From Nesterenkonia muleiensis (GTDB lineage: Bacteria > Actinomycetota > Actinomycetes > Actinomycetales > Micrococcaceae): DNA of 64,000 nucleotides. Shown here piece by piece: positions 18,101 through 25,172 of the stretch. Numbering within the stretch: position 1 is the first letter of the stretch; every line of letters begins with the position of its first letter. Both the position numbers and the translations under genes were made by a program. Under the pieces are notes generated by a model. That model was given only the letters and a program-made list of their open reading frames with translations, was not told the origin of the DNA and did no database searches. Location: assembly GCF_003600155.1 (NCBI RefSeq), contig NZ_QWLD01000009.1:1-64000 (forward strand), in the 5' to 3' direction.

Positions 18101-19278
18101 TGAGCGCCAATGCCGATGACCTTTCTGATCAAGTCTTGTGTCTGCATGATCAGGTTCTGGGTGTGTAGCAGAACATCTGCTGTGTCGAATAGCAGGATAG
18201 GTGTTCTGGGTCCATTGCTTAGCGCGCTCAGAGCCTCGACGATGTCTTCAGGGCTCAGAAGCGGCGGCTGATCGCCCGCCGCTAGAAGCCATGTGGCGGA
18301 CACGACCAAAGCGGGGTGGCCTCCGCTTTCCAGTATTGAGCTGATATGCCATAGCAGGCTTGACTTCCCGTGCCCGGCTTCGCCATCAATGAGCACATGA
18401 TGAACGTCCCCGGAGCGTATCTTTGCCAGCAGGTCGGCTTCGATGTCCCTGACAATGTAGGCATCAGCCGGGTTGTCCTCACGCAGGTTCCGGTCGTGGC
18501 CGCCGAGAACATTCTGCTCGAGGACACCGACGTATGATCGGGAGTAAGCCAGAAGTCTTTGAACGTCGCTCGCCGCAGGCCCTGAGTTTGGGACAACCGC
18601 GGGGGCCTCCAAGCTGTTTTCAGAAGACTCATGCAAGCCTTCTGCTAAGATCTGGGACGGTTTACGTTCTGTGCCGAAGTCTTCGCTGAAACCCCGACCG
18701 ACTGTCGTGTCGGAGCTTTCTGAGGCTCCATCAGGGTCAGTTTCCTGATGTTCTAAGAACCTGAAAATATCCTCAACTAGCTGCGTTGCAAAATCAGGTC
18801 TATTGAGTAGTCCATTTTTCTGGGCGGTGCCGAAGGTAGTGACGGTGTTTGTTTTGGCGTGCTTGCAGTAGTTCACCCACGCCCATGCTTGCCGGGCTCG
18901 CAGCTTCCACGCGACTCGTCCTTCGGGGAAGACGATGACCCGGTCTTTGCCGGTCGGCTCGACGCTGCTATCGGGATCTCGCGGACTTTTTTTGACGAGT
19001 AAGTAGGCGCGCGCTGCCTCTCTGCGCCCCTGGCGCACGTCGCGTTCGTCCTCCCCGAGTCCCAATTGCTTATCCAGTTGGCGGTTGTAGATCCAGGACC
19101 GGTTGAGAATGTACTTCCAAGATTCAGCGTCAAATTCAGTTTCACCGAAAGTATCAGTGATGGCGATCTTCAGTCGTTCGAAGATGTCCTCGGAGTGCTC
19201 ACTTTCTTGGATGAAGCGCCGGAGAACACGAACCCACTCTTGCTTGTCGGCAGAAAGCTCTGAGGCGTCTCTGATCAT
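15154..19278 (-). CDS. STAND/NACHT-like NTPase with long helical-repeat C-terminus (putative defence)
   Basis: A 1374-residue protein. Residues 1-240 form an N-terminal domain I do not recognise (helical, with WKYILNRSWIYNRQLDKQLG and RVAWKLRARQAWAWVNYCKH) and an acidic linker. The NTPase follows: Walker A GEAGHGKSSLL at 299-309, Walker B ILLFDTADVLL at 361-371, a sensor strand IIATVRPRE at 394-402, and the NACHT-like end motif FPHQTLFEFAAAQGLRSRGG near 600. The remaining ~750 residues are amphipathic helices resembling HEAT/TPR-type superhelices. This layout matches bacterial NLR-like antiphage sensors (Avs and relatives) in which the C-terminal repeats bind a phage protein and the N-terminus is the effector. 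No nuclease or protease motif is visible in the N-terminus. Single gene, divergent from a 161-aa ORF. Confidence 0.75.
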   Translation of the reverse strand: MIRDASELSADKQEWVRVLRRFIQESEHSEDIFERLKIAITDTFGETEFDAESWKYILNRSWIYNRQLDKQLGLGEDERDVRQGRREAARAYLLVKKSPRDPDSSVEPTGKDRVIVFPEGRVAWKLRARQAWAWVNYCKHAKTNTVTTFGTAQKNGLLNRPDFATQLVEDIFRFLEHQETDPDGASESSDTTVGRGFSEDFGTERKPSQILAEGLHESSENSLEAPAVVPNSGPAASDVQRLLAYSRSYVGVLEQNVLGGHDRNLREDNPADAYIVRDIEADLLAKIRSGDVHHVLIDGEAGHGKSSLLWHISSILESGGHPALVVSATWLLAAGDQPPLLSPEDIVEALSALSNGPRTPILLFDTADVLLHTQNLIMQTQDLIRKVIGIGAQIIATVRPREKSRLRELFSTHITLTHYSDGEMEKAVLALMRRNLPQLEPSLGIELIRQAHTRGLPMLDILRSPLLSGILFELSNGDLPGLDLDVTGLYQRYWNHRVRDDMRNNSLPSHAQDLRPIAGYLGLAMLIEAIPELDRDVAENLIEEIKDPQKLPHGTPGQLSTLSSRGVVVLTDSRYRFPHQTLFEFAAAQGLRSRGGAKEIRRLTKIMIDERPHDLFTGAVLEQLLILSAKERHLQPVVGQAIAALLASDNHGLRTVAVIGWVHLPGADIDSDRFITGLDEDSVNRLVNHLPQVQHRDPWYVTDLLRKTWRYHRETNHRKIIECIHRFSLRFPAQIVELCRDEEIVGYTMTYQRRSLHKPRYLIDLILALTDEDPAYVKRQIMTLMKILPQISDCAKLYELMTTLPSLIQDAEFSTALERTGTEIEHRFSRSSHTELRLSAARFFHAHIAHAFAEDPVNSWYEYAQKTLNLVGPRYPNFPLGVRLFSIVIYCSQQTDTAYLRRLLTPLFNAEPINGPLYIDGPFLRPILCFDAQAALVVHQFLEEKLRNGLPTSQNTEVTGAQSWAMTARTTLSHPDIPAHLNSRIHTQIPGYEPSWWTHPHYLMSLLPSAARGGNTDAKRALRSLVQKPESLDPSKRRALLKAAALHHELDEEVAEATVSLMIQAQALGSLKTLSNSYSGRVAICRHLDTILDLISRRIYNTSSSETAIDLWQTLLSSGIVTCTNKQVTDALSVVRSPKAKSALVRILPEAVTGDTAAMTSALAQLVKEVPQLLPDATEPTVTQNSHVVNELIDSARISYRGILAMRADPTDWDVFFSLVKTPRKAGSTAHQFDTNRYIDVRVYLASLLTNKETPRTEVLQHLVVAASFLASDAFTPQQQKSASKYLSPPAKTLLNYLSPTESFHALKNLNSFPSVLAETLISHQITGSGAPDVERLLANGELKDNLVRFATKRLRTRREAGFHPLTELREPPQ

Positions 19279-19350
19279 GCCTTACAGGCTACCTAACGGA
19301 CAGAGGATTCCGGAGAAATATGTTAGCCCCCTCAGAAATAAAAAATGTCA

Positions 19351-19379
19351 TTTACTTATCATAGAGTTTCTGTTATAAA
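19351..19379 (+). promoter_or_regulatory. Candidate promoter for the 161-aa ORF
   Basis: TTTACT (19351-19356), a 17-base spacer, and TATAAA (19374-19379) place a start near 19386, just before the leader hairpin at 19399-19441. Found by eye only. Confidence 0.45.
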
Positions 19380-19398
19380 TAACGATAAGTCCCCCGTG

Positions 19399-19441
19399 GA
19401 GGGTGGCGTCCTTGAGCTGATGGCTCCGGGACGCCGCCCTC
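19399..19441 (+). repeat. Leader hairpin, 13-bp stem
   Basis: GAGGGTGGCGTCC pairs with GGACGCCGCCCTC (one G-U pair) around a 17-base loop. It would form in the 5' untranslated leader of the 161-aa ORF. There is no U-tract, so it may stabilise or regulate the transcript rather than terminate it. Confidence 0.55.
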
Positions 19442-19499
19442 TTCACATTCTGTGTTGAGTTGCGGTTCTACCCACACCTCCTCGCAGAAAGGACAGCAC

Positions 19500-19985
19500 A
19501 TGATTGACTATCAGCGCCGTGGGCCGTGGACCGGTCACCGCAAGAAGATCGAGCAACTTCTCGAGGGTCTGGCAATCAAGGATGCAGAATTCTTGGTGGG
19601 CCTTATCCTCGCAAGCAACCACTTCCTTGGCATAAGTATGAACAGAAGTACTAGCGAGTGGCCCTCGGCCCTCTGGGAGACTTTGAGATATGAGATATAT
19701 CCAAGGGATCCGCAGTGGGTAATTGATCTTTTGGTTCTTTTGGCCGCGGATGAGAACCCTTACATCCGCACAGAGGTCTACAGCTACATTCTCGACTTCG
19801 AGCTGTTGGGGCGTGGACATGCCGAACTTGAGCACATTTTCTGGGAGGTGGCACCCGGGGACTCCGAAGCGGCCCTTCCAGAGTTACGTAGTCAGCTCCA
19901 TAGCTATTTGACCGGTGGTCATTTCGACGGATACTCACCACAGGAGTTGGCAGAGAAGGTGGCGAATTACGTAGTTCAGTACTAA
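19500..19985 (+). CDS. Hypothetical helical protein (161 aa)
   Basis: Starts at ATG 19500 after AGAAAGGACAGC. The product is soluble and helical (WVIDLLVLLAADENPYIRTE, then LPELRSQLHSYLTGG). The segment around residues 70-110 resembles one or two HEAT-like helix pairs, but no family is recognised. It is divergent from the STAND gene, sharing a 220-base intergenic region, so a link to that gene (for example an antitoxin or regulator) is possible but unproven. A terminator follows at once. Confidence 0.6.
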   Translation: MIDYQRRGPWTGHRKKIEQLLEGLAIKDAEFLVGLILASNHFLGISMNRSTSEWPSALWETLRYEIYPRDPQWVIDLLVLLAADENPYIRTEVYSYILDFELLGRGHAELEHIFWEVAPGDSEAALPELRSQLHSYLTGGHFDGYSPQELAEKVANYVVQY

Positions 19986-19992
19986 CAGGACA

Positions 19993-20074
19993 GCCCCGCA
20001 AGGCTGAAGTGAAGATGCTCCCGCAATGACAGAAGTCCGCGGTCGTAGCTCGCACTTCATCTGCGGGGCATTTT
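19993..20074 (+). terminator. Terminator with interrupted stem
   Basis: GCCCCGCA (19993-20000) pairs with TGCGGGGC (20062-20069), and TGAAGTG (20005-20011) pairs with CACTTCA (20053-20059); ATTTT follows. The large loop could hold further structure. It sits just after the 161-aa ORF; the rest of the gap up to 20299 shows no gene. Confidence 0.6.
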
Positions 20075-20299
20075 CATGCCACAAAGATCGCCAGAAGAGT
20101 TGATGCTCGCTTTGCCGCGCTCACCTGGAAAGTTCCATTCTCCATTCCAGGATTCCAATCCGTATTCCATCTTAGCTTCCCAAACCTGCTGGTCAGAGCG
20201 ATTCATCACGCTTTACTGTCGAATGCATCGGAGTATTTTTCACCTCAGTAGGGGTGGCACTCCGAGCAGCAGATTGAGAACTGAAGAGAGGAAGCAGAG

Positions 20300-20596
20300 A
20301 TGGAGCGCAGGCATGAATCCCTGGAACAGGAGTTGATGGCCGTTGACATGGGTCTGGATCAGCTCAGTAACGACCAGCTCGCCTATGGACTCAACAAGTC
20401 CATTAGCGAGGCCATCGTCGCTTCAGTCGCTGGACGCAAGCTGTTTCTTGAGATTCAGCAACGTTCCGGTATCGAGACGGATCTAGACGAATTGCTCAAG
20501 CCGGTCACAGGCGTGATGCGACTTATGCAGGAGTTCAGTCGCCACATCACAGAGATCCAAACCATCGCGGATCTCGAGCGCCGGTTCCACGAGTGA
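20300..20596 (+). CDS. Small acidic hypothetical protein (98 aa)
   Basis: Begins at ATG 20300 after GAGGAAGCAGAG. The protein is helical and acidic throughout (LEQELMAVDMGLDQLSNDQL; LQEIQ-like heptads near the end), without membrane segments. No family is recognised. It is flanked by hairpins on both sides, forming one of a series of short, separately insulated ORFs typical of conjugative-element accessory regions in actinobacteria. Confidence 0.6.
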   Translation: MERRHESLEQELMAVDMGLDQLSNDQLAYGLNKSISEAIVASVAGRKLFLEIQQRSGIETDLDELLKPVTGVMRLMQEFSRHITEIQTIADLERRFHE

Positions 20597-20606
20597 GTAC
20601 CTCAAC

Positions 20607-20648
20607 GACTGTTGGGGGCGGAGCCTTCGGGCTCCGCCCCCAACAGTC
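20607..20648. terminator. Perfect 18-bp hairpin with CTTCGG loop
   Basis: GACTGTTGGGGGCGGAGC (20607-20624) pairs perfectly with 20631-20648 around CTTCGG, an ultrastable UUCG-type loop. There is no long U-tract, but the stem is strong enough to terminate or protect the transcript of the 98-aa ORF. Confidence 0.7.
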
Positions 20649-20681
20649 CACTCACTTCTTCAGTTTTCTGACTAGTCGTGT

Positions 20682-20709
20682 GGCCCTCGGTGTTGGCGCA
20701 CCGAGGGCC
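20682..20709. repeat. Perfect 11-bp hairpin
   Basis: GGCCCTCGGTG (20682-20692) pairs with CACCGAGGGCC (20699-20709) around TTGGCG. It lies only 33 bases after the 18-bp hairpin and 60 bases upstream of the next ribosome binding site. Confidence 0.6.
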
Positions 20710-20768
20710 GATGCCACGGCTTCGTCTCCCAAACTCATCCCGTATCGAGTCGTAGAAAGAGGTTCACC

Positions 20769-20888
20769 ATGACATCCCACCAACGTAACAGTGGGTCTAG
20801 ACGGATCCGCTCTAGCGCATTCGAAGGGTCGCTGGCTCAACGCCGGCATGATCGGGACACCAGGACACGTAGATCAATCCCGGCCTGA
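20769..20888 (+). CDS. Very small basic ORF (39 aa)
   Basis: ATG 20769 is preceded by GAAAGAGGTTCACC, a good ribosome binding site, and the frame runs 39 codons to TGA. The product is Arg/Ser-rich (GSRRIRSSAFEGSLAQRRHD), compatible with nucleic-acid binding. It could be a true small protein or a leader peptide for the next ORF, which starts 17 bases later. Composition alone cannot settle whether it is translated. Confidence 0.4.
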   Translation: MTSHQRNSGSRRIRSSAFEGSLAQRRHDRDTRTRRSIPA

Positions 20889-20904
20889 GGCCCCTGGCGC
20901 CGAT

Positions 20905-21194
20905 ATGAGAACTGACTATTCACACCAGGTTCAGACCGCCGTCGAGCAGAAGGACATCCTCGTTGCCGTGGGCATCTTCAAGCAGGCCGTGTATGAGGGC
21001 CAGTGGCCCCAAGTCATAGAGGACATGAAGACCTGTATCGCCGAGGGCTATTTGAGAGACCCCTCGGTGATGCACCCCAAGACATTTGGACCCACTTCGA
21101 TGAGGTCTGGATGGCTGCCGGTGAGCCACCGACGGCGCTGACGGCCTATCTGGTCGCATACACCCGAAACCACAACATATGGCAGGAGGTTTGA
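20905..21194 (+). pseudogene. Small ORF, probably frameshifted
   Basis: From ATG 20905 the first ~50 codons look like a real acidic helical protein (AVEQKDILVAVGIFKQAVYE). After about 21060 the frame becomes Ser/Arg-rich and stops at 21141. A second frame then reads DAPQDIWTHFDEVWMAAGEP and ends cleanly at TGA 21194. Joining the two gives a sensible ~95-residue product, so a single indel at about 21055-21080 (or a sequencing error) is likely. No family is recognised. Confidence 0.45.
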
Positions 21195-21241
21195 CGACCA
21201 CCTAAGAACAAACAGAAGAACTCACTACGACGCTTCTGAAC

Positions 21242-21439
21242 GTGCTGAGAGCGACCATCACCAGCATCGGATTCGACACCTCTGCGATGCGCACTTTCTT
21301 GAGAAAGAAAGAGCAGTCGCGCATTGACGCCACCAAGCTCCTCAGCCGGATCGATGTCGTTGAGGAACTGTTGGAGCGGCAGAGGCAGCTCATCACTGAA
21401 CACCACTTCACCACCATTGAGAACCAGGAGAAGTCATGA
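21242..21439 (+). CDS. Small hypothetical protein (65 aa)
   Basis: GTG start at 21242 is the only candidate in frame, and it lacks a clear ribosome binding site. The product is a charged helix (KKEQSRIDATKLLSRIDVVE) and overlaps the next gene by ATGA, which supports translational coupling and makes the ORF credible. Function unknown. Confidence 0.5.
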   Translation: MLRATITSIGFDTSAMRTFLRKKEQSRIDATKLLSRIDVVEELLERQRQLITEHHFTTIENQEKS

Positions 21440-21711
21440 CCATCCCCATCAGCCCCATCGCCGGGGTCCCACCGAAGAACAACACACCGGCCACAACGAA
21501 TGACCGGCTCCATCGTTCCAGGCAGCTCAGCAGCCGGGTCGGCCAGTACCTACTGGATGTTGAGGCTGCGGCACAGAATGCGCTGCACTACGTCCGCGAT
21601 GAACTGGACCGCCATGAGGATGTCCATCTCAACACTGGCGACTTCTTGGGCATCCTTGATCACACTCGAGAGGTTTTCGATCGCATCGAAAAGACCGCCA
21701 TTCACCACTGA
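21436..21711 (+). CDS. Small helical hypothetical protein (91 aa)
   Basis: Starts in the ATGA overlap with the preceding ORF, preceded by AGGAG. The body is helical and acidic (LLDVEAAAQNALHYVRDELD). Resembles the small proteins of unknown function found between transfer genes of actinobacterial integrative elements. A perfect hairpin follows 12 bases after the stop. Confidence 0.6.
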   Translation: MTIPISPIAGVPPKNNTPATTNDRLHRSRQLSSRVGQYLLDVEAAAQNALHYVRDELDRHEDVHLNTGDFLGILDHTREVFDRIEKTAIHH

Positions 21712-21723
21712 TTACTATCCGTC

Positions 21724-21750
21724 GGTGCCGCCCCGCTCAGGGGCGGCACC
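21724..21750. repeat. Perfect 11-bp intergenic hairpin
   Basis: GGTGCCGCCCC (21724-21734) pairs with GGGGCGGCACC (21740-21750) around GCTCA. No U-tract. It separates two small ORFs. Confidence 0.6.
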
Positions 21751-21794
21751 GGACCTTCCAATCCGTCATCACTATCAAACACAGGAGAAGAATC

Positions 21795-22064
21795 ATGACC
21801 ACGAGCTTGCATACGAGCCGTTCAACCCCCGACCGCCCGAGTAACGCCACTGAGCTGCACGAGCTGCTCGGAAACGCTGTCTACGCCATCGAGCAGGTCG
21901 TCTGTGAAGCGTATCTGTTCAAGCCCGACCGGACCGGCGAGCACGTTATGGATATCGAGACCATGCGGCTGACCAGGACGCACATGCTCAATAAGGCAGA
22001 ACAAGCCGTTGAGCTTCTGGAGAAGGCCGAGCAGATGGAGCTCGAGGCCTACAAGAACCTGTAA
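21795..22064 (+). CDS. Small acidic helical protein (89 aa)
   Basis: ATG 21795 follows AGGAGAAGAATC. The protein is helical, with a Glu-rich C-terminus (AEQAVELLEKAEQMELEAY) and no membrane segment. It resembles the neighbouring 91-residue ORF in size and character, though not clearly in sequence. Function unknown; flanked by hairpins. Confidence 0.6.
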   Translation: MTTSLHTSRSTPDRPSNATELHELLGNAVYAIEQVVCEAYLFKPDRTGEHVMDIETMRLTRTHMLNKAEQAVELLEKAEQMELEAYKNL

Positions 22065-22075
22065 TCCACAGTGGT

Positions 22076-22107
22076 GCCTCGCCGGGAGTTGCCGCTCCCG
22101 GCGAGGC
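22076..22107. repeat. Perfect 13-bp intergenic hairpin
   Basis: GCCTCGCCGGGAG (22076-22088) pairs with CTCCCGGCGAGGC (22095-22107) around TTGCCG. No U-tract. It lies just upstream of the vWA lipoprotein gene. Confidence 0.65.
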
Positions 22108-22160
22108 CATCGCCATTACGCAAGTCCCTTACATCCAACGCGAATCAGAAGAAGGACATC

Positions 22161-22973
22161 ATGACGACGCATACCAATCTACGCCGCCCGGTCTACCTGG
22201 CGGCGACCATCACCGCAGGAATCACGTTCCTCAGCGCCTGCGGGGACTCAGCGGTCTCTCCGGAGCAGTTCCATGAACTCCGGGAGGTCGCCCAGGCCTG
22301 TCCTGCCGACGAGAACCCCGTCTACACTCAGCTCCGCATCGATGAATCTGGCAGCGCCCGATCCGCCAATCTGGCCGGCACGCCTCGCACGGTCGTCGAA
22401 GAGTACCTGACTTACACCGCCGCTTGCGGTGGCCGGTTCTCGCTGGTGGCGTTCTCAGCCGGGGCTGCAGACACGGCTCCCATCTTGGAGGAGACCATCA
22501 CCAGGGTGGGAGCGACCCGTAACTCGCACCTGCGTAACGCGGTGCCAGAGCTGGTGGAGACCTCCATGGAGGCCATCGACGCGGCGTATCCGCAGGTGGC
22601 AGAGGAGCTGGATGTCTCCACCGACGTGGTGGCCCAGTTCCGCGGTGGCCAGGAGTTCCTCGCCCAGGCCCGCGCCGCCAGCCCGGAGGCGGAGGCCAAC
22701 ATCGTGCTGGTCACCGACGGGCTCAACACCCAGGGATCCGGCAGAGTGCCTGCTGAGGCCACCGTCGAAGAGGCTCTCGAGTTGGCGGACAACATCGACG
22801 TCCCTGATCTCTCGGGTGCCAATCTGCGGATCGTCGGCATCGGCCAGGTGGCCAGCGGTGAGAACCCGTCCACCGCGCACATTGAGGCTTTGACGGCCTT
22901 CTACCAGCTCATGGGCGAGCGAACCGGCGCTGACGAAGTACTGGTCGTTACCGAGCATCAGGGACTGCGGTGA
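22161..22973 (+). CDS. vWA-domain lipoprotein
   Basis: From ATG 22161 (after GAAGGACATC) the 270-residue product begins with a signal peptide and lipobox ITFLSAC, Cys27 being the lipidated residue. The mature part is a von Willebrand factor A-like fold with MIDAS features: DESGS at 61-65, a Thr/Ser-containing loop RNSHLRNAV, and the later strand IVLVTDGLNTQG. It would bind a divalent metal and a protein partner at the outer membrane face. The gene overlaps the next one (GTGA), forming a three-gene unit with a multi-TM protein and a second vWA protein. The role is unknown; comparable vWA sets assist assembly of membrane complexes. Confidence 0.75.
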   Translation: MTTHTNLRRPVYLAATITAGITFLSACGDSAVSPEQFHELREVAQACPADENPVYTQLRIDESGSARSANLAGTPRTVVEEYLTYTAACGGRFSLVAFSAGAADTAPILEETITRVGATRNSHLRNAVPELVETSMEAIDAAYPQVAEELDVSTDVVAQFRGGQEFLAQARAASPEAEANIVLVTDGLNTQGSGRVPAEATVEEALELADNIDVPDLSGANLRIVGIGQVASGENPSTAHIEALTAFYQLMGERTGADEVLVVTEHQGLR

Positions 22974-24172
22974 TCTCCATGAACGGCCTCATGCCCAACA
23001 GGAAGCCCCGGCCGCACCATCTCGTCAGTGATCCCGGCTCGTTGTCCTCGCCTCGAGGCCGCGATGACCTTGCTGCCCAGCTTCGCGAAGATGCCGACAA
23101 CACCGGCATCCCGCTGTCCGAGAGTGCTGAAATGGTGCCCCGGCCCGACACAGTGGCTACGACCTACCGGGAGGAAGAGTGGGATCGGCGCGCTGCCGAG
23201 CAGACGGAGTCCTTCTCCGCCGAAGCCGCCGAAGCCGCCCGGGACTCCGAGGTCGACGCCGCCGGCCTGCTGCTCCCCGCCGACACTGACCGCCACGTTG
23301 CCGCTGGCCAGCAGCAGGTCGCAGACCAGGCACGTGAGGCACACATGGACACGCAGAAGGCCCTGCAGCCTTTCCGCACCCGTTCACCCAAGGGCAAGTA
23401 CTTCTACGGCGCGCGGATGGCGGCGCTGGCCTGCGGGGAGGTGGCTGCTGTCTCTGGTGCCGCCCTCATGCTCGGCGAGACGCCCCTGAACTCCTACGCC
23501 ATCGGTGGGGTGGCCGGAGTTAGCGCGGTCATCCTGGGAATGGTCGGAAAGTCACTCGCTGTGCAGTGGCGGCGTCAGCGCCGGGCAGCCATCTACGCCG
23601 AGGGCGAGCTGCCAGAGTCGCTGCACAATTACCGAGAACTGTTCACCGCACCGACTACGGGGCAGAAGACGCTCACCGGCGTGGTGGGCTTAGCCGGGTT
23701 CGGGTTCGTCTGCCTGGCCGTGGCCGTCTACGGACTGAGAAGTGTGGTTGACGGAGGGACTGCTGGATTACTGTTCGCCGCTCTGGCGCTGATGCTGGCG
23801 GCGGCCTCGGTCATCTCGGGCTGGATGTTCGGGGATGACGTCGCCGATACCCTGGCCATCTACGAGGCCGATTACTCGCGGGAGACCAAGCGCCTGCGCC
23901 GCTACGCCGCCTCGCGAGCAGTATCTTCCGAGACGACGAATCACGCGCGTGCTGCCTCTATCCGGGAGGAGCATGCCCACCAGGGTGAGGCCGCCCGGCT
24001 GGTGGTAGAGGGGGCGAAGTACCGGCTGCTTGCCCGCAATCCCGCCACCGCCGGGCACGGTCCGGGCCGGGAGCCATTGGGCCGACAGCGGGCCACACAC
24101 CCGACCGGTGCGGCCAGGCCCACTGGCAAGGTTTCCGGGAGTGCGGAGCGTCGGGGAGGCGTCCGGAAATGA
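22970..24172 (+). CDS. Multi-TM membrane protein between two vWA genes
   Basis: A 400-residue protein starting at GTG 22970 (ATG 22979 is an alternative). The first ~130 residues are charged and Glu/Ala-rich. Four hydrophobic segments follow, paired: MAALACGEVAAVSGAALMLG with YAIGGVAGVSAVILGMVG, then TGVVGLAGFGFVCLAVAVYG with GLLFAALALMLAAASVISG. The C-terminal tail (from ~residue 300) is a basic helix and a disordered Gly/Pro/Arg region. No enzyme motif is seen. Overlaps on both sides show it is translated with the two vWA proteins, so it is probably their membrane partner. Confidence 0.7.
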   Translation: MISMNGLMPNRKPRPHHLVSDPGSLSSPRGRDDLAAQLREDADNTGIPLSESAEMVPRPDTVATTYREEEWDRRAAEQTESFSAEAAEAARDSEVDAAGLLLPADTDRHVAAGQQQVADQAREAHMDTQKALQPFRTRSPKGKYFYGARMAALACGEVAAVSGAALMLGETPLNSYAIGGVAGVSAVILGMVGKSLAVQWRRQRRAAIYAEGELPESLHNYRELFTAPTTGQKTLTGVVGLAGFGFVCLAVAVYGLRSVVDGGTAGLLFAALALMLAAASVISGWMFGDDVADTLAIYEADYSRETKRLRRYAASRAVSSETTNHARAASIREEHAHQGEAARLVVEGAKYRLLARNPATAGHGPGREPLGRQRATHPTGAARPTGKVSGSAERRGGVRK

Positions 24173-24924
24173 CACGGCTTGCCCAATCCCGCCTACAGCC
24201 CTCTCGGGTGTTCGGCCCGGCTCCCATCCTTGCCACGGTGACTTCGTCTCCAGTGGAGGCGGAGCTTGACTACGACCTCGGGCACCCCGGAGGTGAACCG
24301 GATATTCCGCACCTGATCCAGATGGTATTCGACAACTCTGCCAGCATCTGCGCCGCCCAAGGTGGAGGCGACCCGATTGGGCAGAGGTTCGATGAGGCGG
24401 CCGCTGCCATCCGGAATCTACAAACCCGGACACGCGGGCGCAGCCGAAGCCGAACGCGGATTCAGGTGCGTCACTTCGATGTACCCAGCCGGTACGTCAC
24501 CAGTCCCGGGTTCATGAAGGACAGGGGCCACATGGCCCAGGTCTACGGCAACCTGCGGGTACCACCAGATGTGCGAGGCTCATCCAGCCTCGGACCGGTA
24601 CTGGGCTCACTGGAACAAGATGCCCAGCGGGGCACGGAATCGGGATACTGGCCACAGCTGATCGTCTTCTCCGACTTCCTGCTGACCGACCCAGACCTCG
24701 ACGGCCTCTACCAGCGGCTGGGTGAGTTCCCCGGCGAAGTACACGCCGTCTGCCTCGGCCAACCGCCCTCACGGCAAGTGCAGGAGGCCGTGGATGCTAC
24801 CTACTACATTGCCACCGATGCCAAGCCCGGCGCAGTGGCCCGCAGCCTGAGCGCTGCACTGACGGCGAATCGACCCAACGCCGAGCCGGTGGATGTCTCT
24901 GACGTGGTCCTGACCGAACGTTGA
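24169..24924 (+). CDS. Cytosolic vWA-like protein
   Basis: A 251-residue protein with no signal peptide, starting in an ATGA overlap. The MIDAS pattern is visible: DNSAS at 55-59 in IQMVFDNSASI, a Ser cluster in GSSSLGPVLG near 145, and LIVFSDFLLTDPD near 165. A Rossmann-like end follows (VHAVCLGQPPSRQVQEAVDA). It is the third member of the lipoprotein / membrane / vWA set: one vWA domain would face outside and the other the cytoplasm. Some vWA proteins cooperate with MoxR-type AAA proteins, but none is encoded nearby. Confidence 0.7.
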   Translation: MTRLAQSRLQPSRVFGPAPILATVTSSPVEAELDYDLGHPGGEPDIPHLIQMVFDNSASICAAQGGGDPIGQRFDEAAAAIRNLQTRTRGRSRSRTRIQVRHFDVPSRYVTSPGFMKDRGHMAQVYGNLRVPPDVRGSSSLGPVLGSLEQDAQRGTESGYWPQLIVFSDFLLTDPDLDGLYQRLGEFPGEVHAVCLGQPPSRQVQEAVDATYYIATDAKPGAVARSLSAALTANRPNAEPVDVSDVVLTER

Positions 24925-25172
24925 CAATTCCACATCATAGCTGGACAGGTCATCTGGCCACTGTTCCGGTGGTGTCTTTTCGCTGACAGAAAAGGCGAAC
25001 GGACACTTGAAAAATAGAATATTGCCGCTATTAATCAGGAGGCGGCCGACCAGCCCGAGCCTTCGCCTCGCGGTCCTGGCATCTGCGGCAACCTCTGAAT
25101 ATCACCACTAAGCGCCGATTCTCCCTTGGGCCTCTATGCCCGGGGATAGGCGCAGCATGAAAAGGAGTCCCC

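Noticed and set aside
20076-20336. 86-codon ORF upstream of the 98-aa gene
   Set aside because: Composition is Ser/Arg/Pro-rich, it overlaps a supported gene in another frame, and it starts inside the terminator region.
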